This document shows positions 14,608-22,539 of a DNA stretch of 64,000 nt, one piece after another (the stretch's first letter is position 1; every line of letters begins with the position of its first letter). The stretch covers positions 1-64,000 of the forward strand of contig JAFXKY010000026.1 of the NCBI GenBank assembly GCA_017531485.1. The letters are read 5' to 3'. The notes under the pieces are model-generated. The model was not told where the DNA came from. It saw nothing but the letters and a program-made list of their open reading frames with translations, and ran no database searches. Origin of the DNA: Eubacteriaceae bacterium. Lineage in GTDB: Bacteria; Bacillota; Clostridia; Eubacteriales; Anaerofustaceae. The position numbers and the translations under genes were made by a program.

Positions 14608-17010
14608 TTAAAACTTTTTACGAAGAATCCTCATCGCATTCAGCGTTGCGAGGAGGGCTGTTCCCACGTCTGCGAAGACGCCGTGTGCCATGGAGACATG
14701 GTTTGTGAAGGCTGAGAGGCCGAGGAAGAGGAACTTGATGGCGAGAACGAAGACGATGTTCTGGATGACGATCTTTCTTGAGAATTTAGCCATACGGATG
14801 ACTTTTTCAACTTCCGAAAGTTTATCCGTCATTACCACAACGTCTGCCGCTTCGATTGCCGCGTCACTTCCCAGTGCGCCCATTGCGATCCCTACGTCTG
14901 AGAGCGCGAGGACAGGTGCGTCATTGATGCCGTCGCCGACATAGATCTTCGTGCCTTTTGATGTTATCTTATTATAAGCATCGACTTTTTCGTCGGGAAG
15001 GAGCTCGGAATATACTTCGTCGATATGCGCCTTCTTCGCGATAGCTTCTGCGGCTTTTTTAATGTCGCCGGTGAGCATATATGTCTTTTTGATGCCGAGT
15101 TTTTTCATCTTGTCGATAGCTTCGACGCTGTCGGCTTTGATTGAATCTTCGAGGACGATATGGCCTGCATAAGAACCGTTGACTGTAAGATAAACGACTG
15201 TGCCGGCTGTGGTGATTTCGGGAACTTCTGTTTCAACATGGCTGTCCGTTCCTGCTTTGAGTTCCACACCCTTATATTTAAGGCTGACGCCTTTACCTGA
15301 AGCTTCTTTATAATCCATAACGTCGCCGCTTGAAATCTTGACTCCGTAGGAAGAATTGACGGTCTTTGCGATGGGGTGGTTGGAAAGGCTTTCTGCGGCG
15401 CAGAGATATTCCTTGAAGAGTTCCTTGTCGATTGTGATATTTTCTTCTGTGATAGTAAAATCACCTTTTGTTACTGTTCCCGTCTTGTCGAGGATGACAG
15501 TATCTGCCTTACAGAGAGCTTCGATATATGTAGCGCCTTTGATGAGGATACCTTTTGCGCTTGCTGCACCGATTGATGCGAAGTAGCTGAGGGGAATACT
15601 CAGAACGAGTGCGCAGGGGCAGGAGATTACGAGGAACACAAGGCCTTTTCTGAGCCAGTAAGCAAATTCGCCCATTCCCATCATCGGCGGGATCACTGAC
15701 AGAAGGAGAGCTGAGATAACGACTGCGGGAGTGTAGTATCTCGCGAAAGTCGTGATGAATTTCTCGGTCTTCGCCTTGTTCTGTGCGGCATCTTTTGTCA
15801 TGGCGATGATCTTTGCGACCATTGAGTTTTCGTATGTATTCTTCGCGCGAAGGGTGATCGATGCGTCTGTTACGATATATCCCGCATAAACTTCGCTTCC
15901 TCTTTCAACGTGGCGGGCAACGGATTCGCCTGTTACTGATTTGGTATCAACATATGCAGAACCCTTTACGATCTTTCCGTCTACCGGGACGGCTTCGCCG
16001 GGTTTTACGACGATGAGGTCATTGATACGGACTTCTTCGCAGGGGATCTGTTTCGTTCCGCTCTGGGTAAGGACAGTTGCGTAAGGAACTTTGAGTTCTA
16101 AAAGGGAATTGATGCTTCTGATGGATTTCTGCTGTGCGTATTCACTGAGGGATTCGCCGACTTTATAGAAAAGCATAACAGCGACACTTTCCGTATAGTC
16201 CCCGAGGGCTATTGCGCCGATGGTGGCAACGCTCATGAGGAAGTTTTCGTCGAATACCTGACCCTTTAAGATATTCTTGAATGAGAATTTCAGAACGTCA
16301 TATCCGATAAGGGCATATGCCATAAGGAACAGCACCGTCTTGAGCCATGCGGGCTCGATTACGAGGAGGGCGATGATAAACAGCATTACCCCGATAGTTT
16401 CCGGAAGGAACTTCTGAATAAAGCCCCTGATTCCTTTTACTTCCTCTTCTTCAACTGCCGCAGGAGTCCGGGAAACTGTCTTTGCAACTTCCTTTACTTC
16501 CGGTTCAGGCGGAATTACGGTTACGCCGGATTCGTACTTATTGACGATAGTCGTGACGTCCGCAATAATGCCGTCAAGATCCTTAAAGCCGAAGTGTTCC
16601 ATTTTAAGCTGCTGGGTCACGAGGTTATAACTCGCGTCCTTTACATACGCAAGTTTGTTGATATCTCTTTCGATCTTCGCAGAGCAGTTCGCGCAGGTGA
16701 GGTCTTTTAAAGTGATGAGGAGTGTTCCCGCTTCGAGCTTTCCGGCAACCACGGGAGTGTGGCTGTGGGTATGTTCTTTCGGGGCTTCTGTTTTCGGCGG
16801 AATGACCGTTACGCCGGATTCGTACTTATTGACGATGGTCGTAACGTCCTTTACTATCTCATCAAGGCTCTTTGTTCCGTCGTCCGTAAGTTTAAGCTGC
16901 TGGGTCACGAGGTTATAGCTCGCTTCTTTGACATATTCAAGTTTATTGATATCTCTCTCGATCTTTGCGGAGCAGTTCGCGCAGGTGAGATTTTTTAATG
17001 TAATAAGCAT
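14608..17010 (-). CDS. Heavy-metal P1B-type ATPase with two HMA domains (Zn/Cd/Pb type)
   Basis: This 800-residue pump exports soft divalent metals using ATP. Two heavy-metal-associated domains open the protein, each with CANCSAKIE (C10/C13 and C106/C109). They are separated by a His-containing linker (EHTHSH, about 79-84). The repeats are nearly identical over about 75 residues, so a recent internal duplication is likely. The transmembrane metal site is SCPCAL near residue 463. DKTGTVTKG (about residue 506) holds the phosphorylated Asp, and GDGINDAPVL closes the hinge. The CANC form and the CzrA-like regulator directly upstream favour zinc, cadmium or lead rather than copper. The start follows the regulator's stop codon directly, with GAGGAGG inside the end of the regulator gene. 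Confidence 0.93.
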   Translation of the reverse strand: MLITLKNLTCANCSAKIERDINKLEYVKEASYNLVTQQLKLTDDGTKSLDEIVKDVTTIVNKYESGVTVIPPKTEAPKEHTHSHTPVVAGKLEAGTLLITLKDLTCANCSAKIERDINKLAYVKDASYNLVTQQLKMEHFGFKDLDGIIADVTTIVNKYESGVTVIPPEPEVKEVAKTVSRTPAAVEEEEVKGIRGFIQKFLPETIGVMLFIIALLVIEPAWLKTVLFLMAYALIGYDVLKFSFKNILKGQVFDENFLMSVATIGAIALGDYTESVAVMLFYKVGESLSEYAQQKSIRSINSLLELKVPYATVLTQSGTKQIPCEEVRINDLIVVKPGEAVPVDGKIVKGSAYVDTKSVTGESVARHVERGSEVYAGYIVTDASITLRAKNTYENSMVAKIIAMTKDAAQNKAKTEKFITTFARYYTPAVVISALLLSVIPPMMGMGEFAYWLRKGLVFLVISCPCALVLSIPLSYFASIGAASAKGILIKGATYIEALCKADTVILDKTGTVTKGDFTITEENITIDKELFKEYLCAAESLSNHPIAKTVNSSYGVKISSGDVMDYKEASGKGVSLKYKGVELKAGTDSHVETEVPEITTAGTVVYLTVNGSYAGHIVLEDSIKADSVEAIDKMKKLGIKKTYMLTGDIKKAAEAIAKKAHIDEVYSELLPDEKVDAYNKITSKGTKIYVGDGINDAPVLALSDVGIAMGALGSDAAIEAADVVVMTDKLSEVEKVIRMAKFSRKIVIQNIVFVLAIKFLFLGLSAFTNHVSMAHGVFADVGTALLATLNAMRILRKKF

Positions 17011-17337
17011 TTATTCCTCCTCATAAGGGTCGTGGGTATGGCTGACGTGTTCAAGTCCGATCTCGAAGATGTCTTTGATATGTTCATCGTCGAGGGAGTA
17101 ATACACATTTTTGCCGTCACGTCTTGACTTCACTATATTATTGGTCTTTAAGACCTTCAGCTGGTGGCTGACTGCCGACTGGCTCATTTCAACCGCTTCC
17201 GAAAGGTGGTTCACGCAATATTCTCCGCCAAGAAGAGTATTGATTATCTTCACCCTCCCCGTATCTCCGAATACGGAAAAGAGGATAGCGAGTTTCTGAA
17301 GGGAATATTCCTGAACTTCTTTATCTGTATGTGTCAT
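17011..17337 (-). CDS. ArsR/SmtB-family metal sensor, CzrA-like
   Basis: The 108-residue winged-helix repressor precedes the metal pump in one operon. The DNA-reading helix is QSAVSHQLKVLKTNNIV (53-69). The C-terminal alpha-5 site carries D84, H86, H97 and H100 (in LDDEHIKDIFEIGLEHVSH). These are the four zinc/cobalt ligands of CzrA at the same residue numbers. The alpha-3 cysteine site of CadC-type sensors is absent apart from one Cys at 41. Zinc binding should release the repressor and derepress the ATPase. The start at 17337 has GGAGGT upstream; the alternative ATG at 17352 overlaps the operator. The operator is at 17352-17377. Confidence 0.93.
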   Translation of the reverse strand: MTHTDKEVQEYSLQKLAILFSVFGDTGRVKIINTLLGGEYCVNHLSEAVEMSQSAVSHQLKVLKTNNIVKSRRDGKNVYYSLDDEHIKDIFEIGLEHVSHTHDPYEEE

Positions 17338-17351
17338 TATATTTACCTCCA

Positions 17352-17377
17352 TTCATATGAATGATTGTTCATATGAA
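17352..17377 (-). promoter_or_regulatory. ArsR/SmtB-type operator
   Basis: An inverted repeat with half-sites ATATGAA and TTCATAT separated by six bases (TGATTG). It matches the TGAA...TTCA operators of CzrA/SmtB-type repressors. It lies directly upstream of the regulator's ribosome-binding site, as expected for autoregulation. Confidence 0.85.
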
Positions 17378-17494
17378 GTTTCACGCATATATTAACACTT
17401 CATAATTAAAAAAGCAACATATTTTTACATATTTCTATTTTTAATTTTACATAAAAAACATCCTGTGATATCATAAAGAAAAAAGGCTTACGGT

Positions 17495-18283
17495 ATGGAT
17501 AACAGATATATTTTAAACACGGCACTCATGCAGTCTGCGGAAGATCTTTCATGCAGTCCGGAGGATCTTATGAAGGATGAGAACACGGTAGTAATATCCC
17601 GTAAAAATGAAAAAGCGAGGAGATATTTATCTCTTCCGTTTGAACTGAATCTCGTGACTTACGGAAGAGGGATCGTGGCTTCCTGCAGTGAGGAGATTTC
17701 AGGGATCATCGGAAAGTACATTGATGTTGAAAACAAATATTCATGTTTTGAAGCGCCTTATGTGAATCATCTTGCGGATATGGTCTCGCCTTACGGTTTA
17801 AAACCCTGTTTCATGGCGGAATATTTTCTTCCGGATGTGGAAAGAGAGATTGAAATGTCCTGCAAATATGAAGTTAAAGTTCTTCATCCCGAAGATTTTG
17901 CATCGCTTTATCTTCCCGAGTGGTCAAATGCCATATGCGAAAAGAGAAAGCATCTCGACATTCTCGGTCTCGGGGCGTATGATGACGGAAAGCTCGTCGG
18001 TTTTGCCGGATGCAGCATGGATTGCGAAGAGATGTGGCAGATAGGCATTGATGTAATTCCTGATTATCGCAGGGAGGGCATCGCGAGTTATCTGACGTAC
18101 AATCTCTCACGGATGATAGTAAAAAACGGAAAGGTTCCGTTTTACTGCGCCGCATATTCCAACATCCCGTCTGTACGAAACGCCATCAGAAGCGGATTTT
18201 ATCCTGCGTGGGTGGAGCTGACCTGCAAGCCGTCGGAGTTTACAGACGAAATGAACCGCAGTATTTACGGAGGTCGGGGATGA
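17495..18283 (+). CDS. GNAT-family N-acetyltransferase
   Basis: The 262-residue protein carries a C-terminal GNAT fold. The acetyl-CoA-binding motif A is seen as QIGIDVIPDYRREGIASYLTYNLSRMI (about 188-214), with the R-R-x-G-I-A turn. The N-terminal ~110 residues are not recognised and may set substrate choice. The ribosome-binding site is weak (AAAAAGG). The stop overlaps the next start as ATGA, so the two genes are coupled. The acceptor substrate cannot be predicted. Confidence 0.83.
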   Translation: MDNRYILNTALMQSAEDLSCSPEDLMKDENTVVISRKNEKARRYLSLPFELNLVTYGRGIVASCSEEISGIIGKYIDVENKYSCFEAPYVNHLADMVSPYGLKPCFMAEYFLPDVEREIEMSCKYEVKVLHPEDFASLYLPEWSNAICEKRKHLDILGLGAYDDGKLVGFAGCSMDCEEMWQIGIDVIPDYRREGIASYLTYNLSRMIVKNGKVPFYCAAYSNIPSVRNAIRSGFYPAWVELTCKPSEFTDEMNRSIYGGRG

Positions 18284-18600
18284 GTAAAGTAAAGATACAT
18301 TTTCTGATCCCGTCGCGCAGAAAAATAAAGCGCGGGGAATCATTGAACATTCTCGTCGGCATACACACAGATGAAGAAGAATCATTCATTCACGAGTTCA
18401 AAATATTCGGCGACATCGGATATGGTTTCAGGGAGATACTTTCACGGAAGAACATGGTTGAGCCGGGAGGCAATCCTCATTATTACCTGACCATTCCATC
18501 TGAAGTTTTCTGCGATGATTACTGGGGAGAAGAGATTGAGGAAATTTTCATAGCGATGGATGAAAGGGGATCTCATGGAAGCATGATATTCATCGAGTAG
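18280..18600 (+). CDS. Small hypothetical protein coupled to the acetyltransferase
   Basis: The 106-residue product is not recognised. It starts at the ATG of the ATGA overlap, with GGAGG nine bases upstream inside the acetyltransferase gene. It is soluble, with several short beta-type segments and charged ends (SRRKIKRGES near the start; EEIEEIF near the end). No cysteine pair, HTH or membrane segment is present. The coupling suggests a shared process with the GNAT protein. Confidence 0.7.
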   Translation: MSKVKIHFLIPSRRKIKRGESLNILVGIHTDEEESFIHEFKIFGDIGYGFREILSRKNMVEPGGNPHYYLTIPSEVFCDDYWGEEIEEIFIAMDERGSHGSMIFIE

Positions 18601-18623
18601 TCGGCATTACACATTTAAAAGGT

Positions 18624-18906
18624 CGCTTTGTGCAGACGCACAAAGCTTCTTTTTATATTCCCGCCACCCACCCCTGCCGCCGCCACCGCCGCCTGCGCCG
18701 TGCATGCACGGCGCAACAAAGGGGCTCCGCCCCTTTGTTGCGAAAGCTCCGCTTTCGCGCGGCGGCGCGCCGCGCAGGACGCAGCAGGCGTCCTGCACCC
18801 AAAGGCGGAGCCTTTGGGAACCGATGCTGCGCATCGGTTGCGGCGCGGGCGGGAGTGGGCGGGGATAAAAATAAAAGAAAAATGTGAAGCATTTTTTCAC
18901 ATTATT
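18624..18906. repeat. GC-rich hairpin-array element, copy R2
   Basis: The element fills the gap between two convergent genes. In order it holds an end hairpin CTTTGTGC/GCACAAAG with a T-rich tail, a C-rich flank, and then perfect hairpins at 18695-18714, 18715-18739 (11-bp stem, TCC loop), 18740-18758, a central GC-only palindrome, 18774-18796, 18798-18818 (GGA loop) and 18819-18839 (TGC loop). A G-rich flank partly complementary to the left one and an A-rich tail with a final hairpin close it. Open frames in it are by-products of the high GC content. Confidence 0.85.
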
Positions 18907-18936
18907 AAAATCTGTCGGGAAAACGGAAAAGAAAAA

Positions 18937-18957
18937 ACGACCGTAAGGTCGTTTTTG
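18937..18957 (-). terminator. Terminator of the M28/M29 peptidase genes
   Basis: Minus strand: AACGACC, 3-4-base loop, GGTCGTT, then T6, just beyond the stop codon at 18960. Confidence 0.85.
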
Positions 18958-18959
18958 TC

Positions 18960-20279
18960 TTATTCATCTTTCTTTTCTTCAGCTTCTTCAGCTTTGTCTT
19001 CTTTTTTCTCTTCTTCCTTTTCTTTTTCAGGTTCACCGAACATCTTCTTCTGTGCGTCGAGTTTTTCTTTTACGCTGTCCGCAAACTTTCTCGGGATCGG
19101 ATTTACAGATGCGTTTGCGATCTGTTCTGAGAAGAGTGCGACGAATTCAAGTGTGATCATGAATGAATCCGGATCGATGCGGTCCATAGTATCTGTGTTG
19201 TTATGGATCTGCGCGCCGCCCATAGCGTTGAGTCTTGCAAATGTACATGCGGGAACGCCTGCTGACGCAAAGCTCGTTGAGTCGGATGAGTATGTTCCGA
19301 GATCGGCTGAGAGAGGATAATTATTGACTTTCGCGAGGTATTCGATTGCGTGGAGCGTATCTTCGCTTGCTGTTACACAGCATTTTTCAAAACCGATAGT
19401 AACGCCTGTCATATCAAAGTTGATGTTGAAGATATAATCCTTGAGTTCTTCTTCATGCGCCTTGCAGAATTCCTTTGATCCCACAAGTCCGATTTCTTCA
19501 GAGCCGCACCACACGAACTTCAATGTTCTTCTTGTGCCTTTTTCCTTGAAGTAATGCATGAGTTCCATTATCGTTACAGAACCTGTGCCGTTGTCCCAGC
19601 TGCCTTTTGAATAAGGAACTGAGTCGTAATGTGCACTGAATGCGATAACTTCATCTTTAAGGTCTGTTCCCGGAATCGTTGCAACGACGTTATGGGATGT
19701 GCCTTTTACTGTTTCGGCCTGCATGGTGAGTTTAACTTTCGTCGGTTTTGAAAGGACGAGTTTTTCTGCGTCTGTGATATGAAGTTTGACTCCCGGGATG
19801 GGGTGATCCTTTCCGAACGCATTTGACGGGCGGAGTTCGTTTTTGATGGATTCATCTTCATAGATGTTTCCTGCTATAAGGATATATCCGAGAGCACCCT
19901 TCTTCTGAAGCTTTTCGTAAAGTTCGGGTGTTCCCCTGCCCTGCATAAGCACGATCTTGCCTTCAACGTCTGTGATGTTTGCATCGGAGCCGTCTTCGAT
20001 ATATTTGAATCCGCCGGTAACTCCCTCATCAGGTGTTGATGCGGTTTTGCCGATTCCGATAACGTGATATTCATGATATTCAGGTTCGAGAACTTCAAGT
20101 TTCGCAACGCTGATATTTACCATATCGATCTCGAAGTCTTCGATGACTGCTTCAACGCCTGATTTTTCGCAGACATCCTTTAAAATATTCGCAGCCTTTA
20201 ATTCTTCTTCTGTTCCCGCAACGCGGACAAAGCTGATCTCTTCGAGAAGTTTCCATGCTCTGAGTTTATCAAGTGTCAT
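18960..20279 (-). CDS. M28-family zinc metallopeptidase with PA domain
   Basis: The 439-residue protein resembles bacterial aminopeptidases of family M28. A PA-type insertion occupies roughly 85-180. The dizinc catalytic domain shows AHYDS (His217), SWDNGTGS (Asp229), GSEEIGLVGS (Glu261/Glu262), NFDMTG (Asp289) and a late GAQIHNNTDT histidine. There is no signal peptide, so it should act in the cytoplasm. An unusual low-complexity Lys/Glu-rich tail follows residue 415; its role is unknown. It lies 16 bases after the M29 aminopeptidase gene, which suggests one operon for intracellular peptide breakdown. Confidence 0.9.
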   Translation of the reverse strand: MTLDKLRAWKLLEEISFVRVAGTEEELKAANILKDVCEKSGVEAVIEDFEIDMVNISVAKLEVLEPEYHEYHVIGIGKTASTPDEGVTGGFKYIEDGSDANITDVEGKIVLMQGRGTPELYEKLQKKGALGYILIAGNIYEDESIKNELRPSNAFGKDHPIPGVKLHITDAEKLVLSKPTKVKLTMQAETVKGTSHNVVATIPGTDLKDEVIAFSAHYDSVPYSKGSWDNGTGSVTIMELMHYFKEKGTRRTLKFVWCGSEEIGLVGSKEFCKAHEEELKDYIFNINFDMTGVTIGFEKCCVTASEDTLHAIEYLAKVNNYPLSADLGTYSSDSTSFASAGVPACTFARLNAMGGAQIHNNTDTMDRIDPDSFMITLEFVALFSEQIANASVNPIPRKFADSVKEKLDAQKKMFGEPEKEKEEEKKEDKAEEAEEKKDE

Positions 20280-20295
20280 AATTCTCTCCTTTAAG

Positions 20296-21501
20296 TTAAA
20301 TTACAAAGTCGCCGTTTTCAAAGATCGCAACTTCTTTTCCGTCAGGTGTAGTACCTGTAATTCTCATATCCTTAGTTCCAACCATAAAGTCGATGTGGAT
20401 TGATGAGTCGTTGAATGTCCACGGGCTGTCAGCGGGAAGCTGCGGGCCGAGAGCTCTTCCGAGAGCCATATGGCAGGAAGCGTTTTCGTCGATGAGCGTC
20501 GTATAGAATACGATATTTGACATAGAGATCGGTGAAGAATATTCAACGAGGGCAGCTTCTCCGAGGTATGCAGCGCCTTCGTCCGTATTTACGAGAGCTT
20601 CCAGCATTTCTCTTCCTTCGTTTGCGATGACTTCAACGACTTTACCCTTCTCAAAGCGGAAGCCGAAGTTTTCGATGCTCTTTCCGCCGAGAACGAGGGG
20701 TTTGGATGCGTAGATGACGCCTTCCGTGCCGTATTTTTCAGGTGTTGTACAGATCTCTTCGGACGGGATGTTCGGAACGAACGGAACGGCGATAGGCGGC
20801 ATATTCATTCCGTATTTTGAGAACGGAGTCAGCGCGATAGTGAGGTCTGTGCCGTTTGATGCGGTGTAGTGGATATGAGTAAAGTTATAAGAGTCGATTC
20901 TGAGGCCTCTTTCGTTTTTCTTTACCGCATTTTCCTTCCATGTCTTTTCAACGTCGTTGTCTTCTCCGACATAGCAGATTTTGAGGATGATCTTCCAGAG
21001 TTCTTCAAGTGCGTTTTCTTTCGGAACGTCCTTTAAGATATATTCCGCCCATGACTGTGTGGGAACGGTCGCGATGAGCCACTGGCAATGTTTTTCCCTG
21101 CTTGCCTTACGCATGATGTTTCTTACTCCGTCCGTATGGGCAAAGATAGCGTTCGCCTGATTTTCGGGAACGTCAGCCATAAGCGGCGGATTTACGCTTT
21201 CGAGGCGCACATAGCATGCTCCTTCGTCAAGGTATTTCTGGCACTGAAGTTCTTCCCAGTCTTCGATTTTCTTTACGTCTTCTTCGCTGCGGTATTTAGC
21301 GGCGATCTTGAGGTTCGGTTCGTCGAGATAGTGAACGATGACGTTTGATGCGCCGAGTTTATAACATTCTTCCGCAAAGACCGGAGTGAAGTATGCAGCT
21401 TCGATATTTGCTTCCACCAGGACGGGCTGATCTTTCTGTACGTTAAGACCTACTTTTGCAAGGGTGTAGGCATATTTTCTTTTCATTTCATCAAGATTCA
21501 T
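20296..21501 (-). CDS. M29-family aminopeptidase (AmpS/PepS type)
   Basis: The 401-residue enzyme fits the thermophilic-aminopeptidase family M29. Metal ligands expected in this family are visible in order: Glu in NIPSEEICTTPE, Glu in YLGEAALVEYSS, His in NASCHMALG, and His and Asp in SSIHIDFMVGT. The N-terminal domain (AYTLAKVGLNVQKDQPVLVEANIEA) is the regular substrate-gating part. Length is normal. No signal peptide. It is the first gene of a two-gene peptidase operon. Confidence 0.94.
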   Translation of the reverse strand: MNLDEMKRKYAYTLAKVGLNVQKDQPVLVEANIEAAYFTPVFAEECYKLGASNVIVHYLDEPNLKIAAKYRSEEDVKKIEDWEELQCQKYLDEGACYVRLESVNPPLMADVPENQANAIFAHTDGVRNIMRKASREKHCQWLIATVPTQSWAEYILKDVPKENALEELWKIILKICYVGEDNDVEKTWKENAVKKNERGLRIDSYNFTHIHYTASNGTDLTIALTPFSKYGMNMPPIAVPFVPNIPSEEICTTPEKYGTEGVIYASKPLVLGGKSIENFGFRFEKGKVVEVIANEGREMLEALVNTDEGAAYLGEAALVEYSSPISMSNIVFYTTLIDENASCHMALGRALGPQLPADSPWTFNDSSIHIDFMVGTKDMRITGTTPDGKEVAIFENGDFVI

Positions 21502-21750
21502 TTTATACCTCTTTCAAATAATATATCCGCGGCATATTTACCGGAATGCCGCATTATGTTAATATCGTACTATTTAAAAAGGATTTAGTCAATTGTAATA
21601 TTATATTTTTTTGCATCTTGCCGTATTTAATTTTGAAAATATCCGGATAAGGCAAAATGGTGATACATATGAGCAATAATTTACTAACTTATGTGCTGAA
21701 ATGCGCCATTATATGATATAATAAAATATAAAACAAAACAAGGAATCAAC

Positions 21751-22539
21751 ATGGACCGCAATCTGCCAATCGGAATACTCGACTCAGGCGTCGGCGGGCT
21801 GACTGCCCTCTCCCCGATGCAAAAACTTTTACCGGATGAATCGGTAATATATTTCGGAGATTCACTCCGCATGCCATACGGGAACCGCCCGAAGGAAGAG
21901 ATCGTTTTTTATGCGCAAAAGATGATAGATTATCTTCAGGACAAGGGAGTAAAAGCAATACTCCTCGCCTGCAACACCATTTCTTCACACATTGACTCCC
22001 TTCACTCCGACGTGAAGCTGTTTTCCATTGTGGAAGCAGGATGCATGGCGGCGAAGGAAACCGTTAAAAATTCATCTCTCGGCATCATCGCCACCTGCGC
22101 GACGGTGGAAAGCGGGGTTTATGAAAAGATGATGGCAAAGACCTGTCCGGAAATCACCCTCACACTCAATTCCAGCAAATCCCTTCCGAAAGTCATCGAC
22201 AGTCAGATCGAAAACACCGTCCTTCTGAATGAAAAGATCCGTGAATGCATTGATCCGATAATCCGTGAAGACAGTGCCATAAAGGATCTCATTTTAGGGT
22301 GTTCACATTTTCCCATAATCAGCGAGGAGATAAACTCTATTTATCCTTCACTGCATCTTATCGATCCGGCGGTAAAGCAGGTAGAGATGTTAAAGGAATA
22401 TCTTACGCAAAATGACCTGACAAATCTCTCAAAGCGCACCATCACCCTTTACACCACTGCGGAAACTTACGAATTTGCCGCAGCAATCAAAAGACTTAAA
22501 CTTGAAATAGATACATTAATGAAAGTGGAGCTTGTTTAA
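21751..22539 (+). CDS. murI: Glutamate racemase
   Basis: MurI makes D-glutamate for peptidoglycan. The 262-residue protein has the two catalytic cysteines, Cys74 in LLACNTISS and Cys184 in LGCSHFP. The GILDSGVGGLT block (Asp11) is at the N-terminus. GDSLRMPYG replaces the more common GDTARVPYG but keeps the PYG turn. Its stop overlaps the addB start (TAATG), so it is coupled to the recombination genes, an unusual partnership. Confidence 0.95.
   Translation: MDRNLPIGILDSGVGGLTALSPMQKLLPDESVIYFGDSLRMPYGNRPKEEIVFYAQKMIDYLQDKGVKAILLACNTISSHIDSLHSDVKLFSIVEAGCMAAKETVKNSSLGIIATCATVESGVYEKMMAKTCPEITLTLNSSKSLPKVIDSQIENTVLLNEKIRECIDPIIREDSAIKDLILGCSHFPIISEEINSIYPSLHLIDPAVKQVEMLKEYLTQNDLTNLSKRTITLYTTAETYEFAAAIKRLKLEIDTLMKVELV

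Noticed and set aside
18624-18906. CRISPR array
   Set aside because: The hairpins differ from each other and are not direct repeats separated by spacers of constant length; no cas genes are present.
18607-19320. Long open frames rich in Arg, Ala and Pro in the GC island at 18.6-18.9 kb
   Set aside because: They result from GC-rich hairpins with few stop codons, exist in several frames at once, and run into the M28 peptidase gene on the opposite strand.
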